Shown here: positions 61,301 to 64,000 of the stretch, piece by piece | Position numbering within the stretch: the first letter of the stretch is position 1 | Layout: every line of letters begins with the position of its first letter | Assembly (NCBI RefSeq): GCF_032854445.1 | Contig: NC_088300.1 | Span: forward strand, 52,738,984 to 52,802,983 | Direction: 5' to 3' | DNA from: Liolophura sinensis | Lineage: Eukaryota; Mollusca; Polyplacophora; Chitonida; Chitonidae | Length of the DNA stretch: 64,000 nucleotides | The notes under the pieces: model-generated | Told to the model about the DNA's origin: nothing | Databases searched by the model: none | What the model saw: the letters and a program-made list of their open reading frames with translations, nothing else | Position numbers and translations under genes: made by a program

Positions 61301-63456
61301 TGTTAATCCTTCTGGGTGTCATGTGGAAAGGTTTTGTGGGCTCTCCCAGTGTAAAGTGGTAATACAGGCTGCATTAGAAAGGAGTTGTGCCCCTTGATCC
61401 TTGATTAAGCATTGATTAACTCCCCTGATCTGCGTTAGATGTGTTATGTGGAGAGTCCCTTTAGTTAGCGAAATGATTGAATGCCGGAAGTATTAAATAT
61501 GCCTTGCTGCCCTGACATAATGGATTTTGTAGGTCAGTTTGGATTTTACTCTAGTGGCTCTAGTATTTGAAAAGAGGAGACATCTTAAATCTTGCAACCC
61601 AGTTACTGCTGCTCTAAATAGGTGACACTGCAGACAACTGAGGAATTTAAGGGACAAACCAACTGAATTACATGTACATTGTAAATGTTAAAGTTGTACA
61701 TGTATATCACAGATTCATTTCATAGGGTTCTGATAACCTTTTAATGCAAAAGAAACTGCATAAACTGACAATTATATGTGAAGTTGTAAGCAGTTCAGCT
61801 CTATAGTATACCATTTATGTAATGTATGACCTATTCACTTATCCCCAGGGTTATAGATGTGGCAGGTCAGAAAAGCCAGAGAAAGAAGTGGATACATTTT
61901 TTTGAGAGTGTGACGGCCGTGGTCTTCTTCGCTTCTCTAGCTGGATACAATGAGAACCTGGAAGAAGAAAAAACAACAGTAAGGCTGTGCTACCCACAAT
62001 ATGTTACCCAGCAGAATTAATAATCGGTATTCATACATATCTATGACATTAAACAACAGCCAGATAAAGAAAGAATTTGCAGACACCTCAACTCGTCACT
62101 GAACATCAGGATGATGTGTATTACCGCATCTGAATGGGTACAAAGACTAAGGCCCTCGCTGGCAGTTGGTTATCTCAGATAATGGCTGCCCTTGACCTGC
62201 GAGATGAATCTCCAGCTGGTACAACTGTGATTTTTCCTACCAAGATGCTGAGGGTTTCCTCCAATCTCTGCCTATATTTTCCATTACCAATAAAACCAGC
62301 AGTGATATGTGTAAACGCTACTTTGATGCAGTATAAAACACTAATCTGAAAGTAAATAAACAGCTGCTGAGGTTTTAAGATCATTTATTATGCCAGGGAA
62401 AGACTGAAAATGAATATTTTTGTAGTGAAAGTGTCTTCTCATGTTTCAGTCATCTTTTGCTTCCTGCATACCTTCAGCTGCTCTCTATTTATTCCTGTTA
62501 CCTGTGTGTATGTAATGAGCAACCTTTTTGTTCACAAGGGGTAATGTCTGTGTGATAATTCCGCTCATGTTGAGCTTTTGTTCACAAGGATAGTTTCTGT
62601 GTGATAATTCCGCTCATGTTGAGCTTTTGCTCACAAGGGTAGTGTCTGTGTGATAATTCCGCTCATGTTGAGCTTTTGCTCACAAGCGTAGTGTCTGTGT
62701 GATAATTCCACTCATGTTGAGCTTTTGCTCGCCAGGGTAGTGTCTGTGTGATAATTCCGCTCATGTTGAGCTCTTGTTGACAAGGGTAGTGTCTGTGTGA
62801 TAATTCCGCTCATGTTGAGCTTTTGTTCACAAGGGTAGTGTCTGTGTGATAATTCTGCTCATGTTGAGCTTTTGCTCACAAGGGTAGTGTCTGTGTGATA
62901 ATTCCTCTCATGTTGAGCTTTTACTCACAAGGGTAGTGTCTGTGTGATAATTTCGCTCATGTTGAGCTTTTGTTCACAAGGGTAGTGTCTGTGTGATAAT
63001 TCCGCTCATGTTGAGCTTTTGTTCACAAGGATAGTTTCTGTGTGATAATTCTGCTCATGTTGAGCTTTTGTTCACAAGGGTAGTGTCTGTGTGATAATTC
63101 TGCTCATGTTGAGCTTTTGTTCACAAGGGTAGTGTCTGTGTGATAATTCTGCTCATGTTGAGCTTTTGTTCACAAGGGTAGTGTCTGTGTGATAATTCCG
63201 CTCATGTTGAGCTTTTGCTCACAAGGGTAGTGTCTGTGTGATAATTCCGCTCATGTTGAGGTCATTGTGATCTTATGATAAACCTTATCATCTCCTCACT
63301 CAGAACTCACTACGTGACAGCCTTCAGACCTTCCGGGAGGTAGCGTTCAACCAGTTCCTGGAGAGAACAGAGTTCATCCTTTCCTCAACAAGTGGGATCT
63401 GTTTCAGGAAAAGCTGAAGACCACCTCTATCAGATGTTGTTTTAGAGATTACGCAG
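52239..63456 (+). CDS. Divergent heterotrimeric G-protein alpha subunit, six exons seen, 3' end off window
   Basis: Join 52239-52356, 57570-57754, 59460-59746, 60631-60759, 61849-61978, 63304-63456. All junctions are GT-AG with matching phases (1, 0, 2, 2, 0). It encodes 283 residues before exon 6 and 309 before a frame break. Galpha proteins are GTP-binding switches coupling receptors to effectors with a beta-gamma partner. Landmarks: alpha-N helix (about 10-35); P-loop GGASSGKST (40-48); helical domain (about 60-195) with LWADRGVQQCYARRAEF; switch I Arg221 and Thr224 in IRKPTLGV; switch II DVAGQKSQRKKW (243-254). The NKWDL guanine-specificity motif is in exon 6, one frame over. Oddities: P-loop and switch II substitutions, a helical domain about 39 residues longer than Galpha-i, and no N-terminal Gly2 or Cys. 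It does not read as a typical Gs, Gi/o, Gq or G12 member. A lineage-specific class or a Gv relative is possible; I cannot decide. The C-terminal receptor-contact region is missing. Confidence 0.92.
52764..52848 (-). mobile_element. SINE family A, 3' fragment
   Basis: TTATTTATTTATTTGGATTG, GTGTTTTACGCCGTAGTCAT, TTACTTATACAACGGCAACC and AGCATTGTGGTGGGT match the reverse complement of the family A 3' end. Confidence 0.8.
52893..52965 (+). mobile_element. SINE family B, 3' fragment
   Basis: GTCGTCATATGACTGAAAAA, TTGTTGAGTACGACGTTAAA and CCCCAAGCACTCACTCACTC match the 3' end of the element at 21425-21680. It lies next to a family A fragment. Confidence 0.8.
53520..56395. repeat. 42-bp minisatellite, over 60 units, with higher-order structure
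   Basis: The unit is AGGATATGCTGAGTATTGTT, AGATGAAGCATGCAGGAAGG, AC. The first about 250 bp are degenerate. Around 55.0-55.3 kb three subtypes (GGAAAGAGAGG, GGAAGGAGAGG, GGAAGGACAGA) cycle; the last recurs at 55161 and 55287, 126 bp (three units) apart. Because 42 is a multiple of three, the minus strand is open for 273 codons (55001-55822) and 198 codons (55852-56448) as a 14-residue repeat. It lies inside the Galpha intron, antisense, and is not called as coding. Confidence 0.95.
57570..57754 (+). other. Galpha exon: P-loop and start of helical domain
   Basis: Acceptor TTTTTCTGTCACTAG; donor GAA|GTAAGA; 185 nt, entering at phase 1 and leaving at phase 0. It opens with GGASSGKSTFIKQLRLHYGD, clearly the Galpha P-loop and alpha-1 helix. 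Relative to the usual GAGESGKS, the second, third and fourth positions are changed (A to G, G to A, E to S). The helical-domain part has FNILLEQMARLGIPF. Confidence 0.93.
57755..59459 (+). other. Galpha intron after the P-loop exon
   Basis: 1.7 kb, GT-AG. It contains an AT-rich TATATA tract (about 59062-59105) and one SINE family A fragment on the minus strand. No other gene recognised. Confidence 0.85.
59090..59240 (-). mobile_element. SINE family A, partial
   Basis: TATTTCACTTATAAGATAAC, ATTATGGTGGGAAGAAACCC, ATGACCATCCACAGGTTGTT and GCAGACCTTTC correspond to the reverse complement of family A. The tRNA head is missing. Confidence 0.75.
59460..59746 (+). other. Galpha exon: helical domain with extra segment
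   Basis: Acceptor TTCTTTTGCTGACAG; donor ATA|GTAAGG; 287 nt, phase 0 in and 2 out. It contains NHPRLIVHALLQ, a proline- and serine-rich linker (SPDDSPTEELGKGACAPV), IAELRQLWADRGVQQCYARR and EFSQDLCLSQAGQ. The distance from the P-loop lysine to the LW tryptophan is 124 residues, against 85 in mammalian Galpha-i1, so about 39 residues are inserted here and at the end of the previous exon. Confidence 0.92.
59747..60630 (+). other. Galpha intron before the switch I exon
   Basis: 0.88 kb, GT-AG, with one sense-strand SINE family A copy in the middle. Confidence 0.85.
60181..60398 (+). mobile_element. SINE family A, lacking the A-box end
   Basis: CCCAGGAGTCTCCCACCAAT, CTGTGAGTTCAAGTCCAGCT (B-box), CGATGGTCGTGGGTTTCCCC, TATAATGCTGGCCACCGTCG, TATAAGTGAAATTTTCTTGA and AAAACACCATTGACAATAAA follow the family A order. 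It begins about 50 bp into the element. Confidence 0.85.
60631..60759 (+). other. Galpha exon: end of helical domain and switch I
   Basis: Acceptor GGCCTTGCAG; donor AG|GTAAGT; 129 nt, phase 2 to 2. It reads YFLQHIDRVLASKYSPT then MDILYIRKPTLGVQEHIF. Arg221 matches the switch I arginine that stabilises the GTPase transition state. Thr224 matches the magnesium-binding threonine. The next residue, normally a second threonine, is leucine. Confidence 0.93.
60760..61848 (+). other. Galpha intron between switch I and switch II exons
   Basis: 1.09 kb, GT-AG. A short GT-rich run follows the donor (about 60783-60805). No element recognised. Confidence 0.85.
61849..61978 (+). other. Galpha exon: switch II
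   Basis: Acceptor ACTTATCCCCAG; donor ACA|GTAAGG; 130 nt, phase 2 in and 0 out. It reads VIDVAGQKSQRKKWIHFFES then VTAVVFFASLAGYNENL. The catalytic glutamine (Gln247) is kept. The first glycine of the DVGGQ motif is alanine, and RSER is KSQR. Confidence 0.94.
61979..63303 (+). other. Galpha intron before the NKxD exon
   Basis: 1.3 kb, GT-AG. Its right half is the 49-bp minisatellite, which stops about 43 bp before the acceptor. The left half has no recognised feature. Confidence 0.85.
62525..63260. repeat. 49-bp minisatellite, about 15 units, next to a splice acceptor
   Basis: The unit is GTGTCTGTGTGATAATTCCG, CTCATGTTGAGCTTTTGTTC, ACAAGGGTA. Units differ by single substitutions (GTTCACAAGG versus GCTCACAAGG, CCGCTC versus CTGCTC). 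The last unit breaks off at TGTTGAG (63260), 43 bp before the Galpha exon at 63304, so the intron branch site must lie in or just after the array. Confidence 0.95.
63304..63456 (+). other. Galpha exon: NKxD motif, with one-base frame break
   Basis: Acceptor CATCTCCTCACTCAG; donor GCAG|GTGAGC. In phase it reads NSLRDSLQTFREVAFNQFLE and RTEFIL (to 63381), then loses frame at the CCTTTCC run (63379-63384) and hits TGA at 63415-63417. One base over, the same DNA reads NKWDLFQEKLK and IRCCFRDYAG, the expected continuation, to the donor. A single missing T explains everything. Either the assembly has a one-base error or this allele is disrupted. Confidence 0.88.
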
Positions 63457-64000
63457 GTGAGCATTCAGGCACAATGTGTCCAATATGACTGGTCACGTCA
63501 TGCCTATTGGGGGAATCGCATTTTCATCATGACTTCAGTAAACCAAAACCAGGGGAATCTGCTTGGATTCCATAGAAAAAGTCACATTCAAAACATTTTT
63601 ATTTCAGTATAGTGTACTTCTTGCAGATCATTAAAGTTATGAACATGGAATCCCCAATATCTGTTTACTTTTGTGTGTATTATCACCTGTACTTGGAGCG
63701 ACTTCTTCATGAAGCTAGAGTTGGACTAGATTCTGGTGGATCTGACAAGGCAAATTTAGGGAGTCCGTTAGATTCTGATAAAAAATTACGAAAATAATTC
63801 GCTGCTGATCATATATTAAACTTAATGCCTGTTTTTGGGGTATGTTGGTTTATTATGTCAACACTGCTGTTGAAGACTGCTCTTACCACCAGGTTCCGAA
63901 TTTTTTTGTGTCAATCATATGCCAAAAAAAAAAAAAAGGCACCAGCCGTACATAAATACTGATGTGTGAATGTAACAGTTGTTCTCTGGGCAGACTGGTT
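63457..64000 (+). other. Start of the next Galpha intron
   Basis: It follows the donor GTGAGC. A 61-codon frame at 63612-63797 cannot continue the Galpha frame: acceptors near 63607 and 63627 both lead to a stop in the required phase. Poly-A runs at about 63925-63937. The final coding part with the TCAT-type motif and C-terminal helix is not in the window. Confidence 0.6.

Noticed and set aside
52239-63456. Calling the Galpha a processed or decayed pseudogene
   Set aside because: It has introns with consensus splice sites and no stop in five exons. One frame break alone is better explained by an assembly error or a single recent mutation.
63612-63797. 61-codon frame ending DSDKKLRK as the next Galpha exon
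   Set aside because: It lacks Galpha C-terminal motifs, and the available acceptors lead to stops in the phase left by the previous exon.

Overview
This window is non-coding-rich, AT-rich eukaryotic DNA from an invertebrate animal, most likely a mollusc. I see no bacterial-type gene packing, no CRISPR array and no operon. The mollusc inference rests on two dispersed SINE families whose 3' ends I recognise from mollusc genomes. One ends in TACGGCGTAAAACACCAATC followed by AAATA repeats. The other ends in TACGACGTTAAACCC followed by CACT repeats. The palindrome TACATGTA also recurs throughout.

The only gene I can build with confidence is a plus-strand heterotrimeric G-protein alpha subunit at about 52.2-63.5 kb. 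It has six coding exons (52222-52356, 57570-57754, 59460-59746, 60631-60759, 61849-61978, 63304-63456). All junctions are GT-AG and phase-compatible, and the last exon or exons lie beyond the right edge. The protein is unusual. Its P-loop reads GGASSGKST instead of GAGESGKST, and its switch II reads DVAGQ instead of DVGGQ. Its helical domain is about 40 residues longer than that of Galpha-i. The start region lacks the usual N-terminal glycine and cysteines for lipid anchoring. Exon 6 carries a one-base deletion just before the NKxD guanine-specificity motif. A splice acceptor and an in-frame stop just upstream of the ATG imply a non-coding first exon somewhere to the left; 4402-4907 is one weak candidate.

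Layout: 1-9.3 kb is unannotated DNA with dispersed repeats, a MITE-like element and the candidate leader exon. From 9.4 to 63.3 kb there are eight minisatellite families in nine blocks: 54-bp units at 9.4 kb, 30-bp at 14.7 and 16.8 kb, 55-bp at 26.3 kb, 56-bp at 33.1 kb, 67-bp at 33.7 kb, 52-bp at 44.5 kb, 42-bp at 53.5 kb and 49-bp at 62.5 kb. Two of them show higher-order structure. Between them lie at least eight copies of one tRNA-derived SINE, two copies of a second SINE, a decayed mariner transposase (34.6-35.4 kb, minus strand) and a decayed, internally deleted RecQ-like helicase (24.2-24.7 kb). Most other open frames are short, or are simply minisatellites whose unit length is a multiple of three.

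The regions I call empty are empty only by eye. Conserved non-coding elements, promoters and small exons could be there and would need comparative or RNA data.
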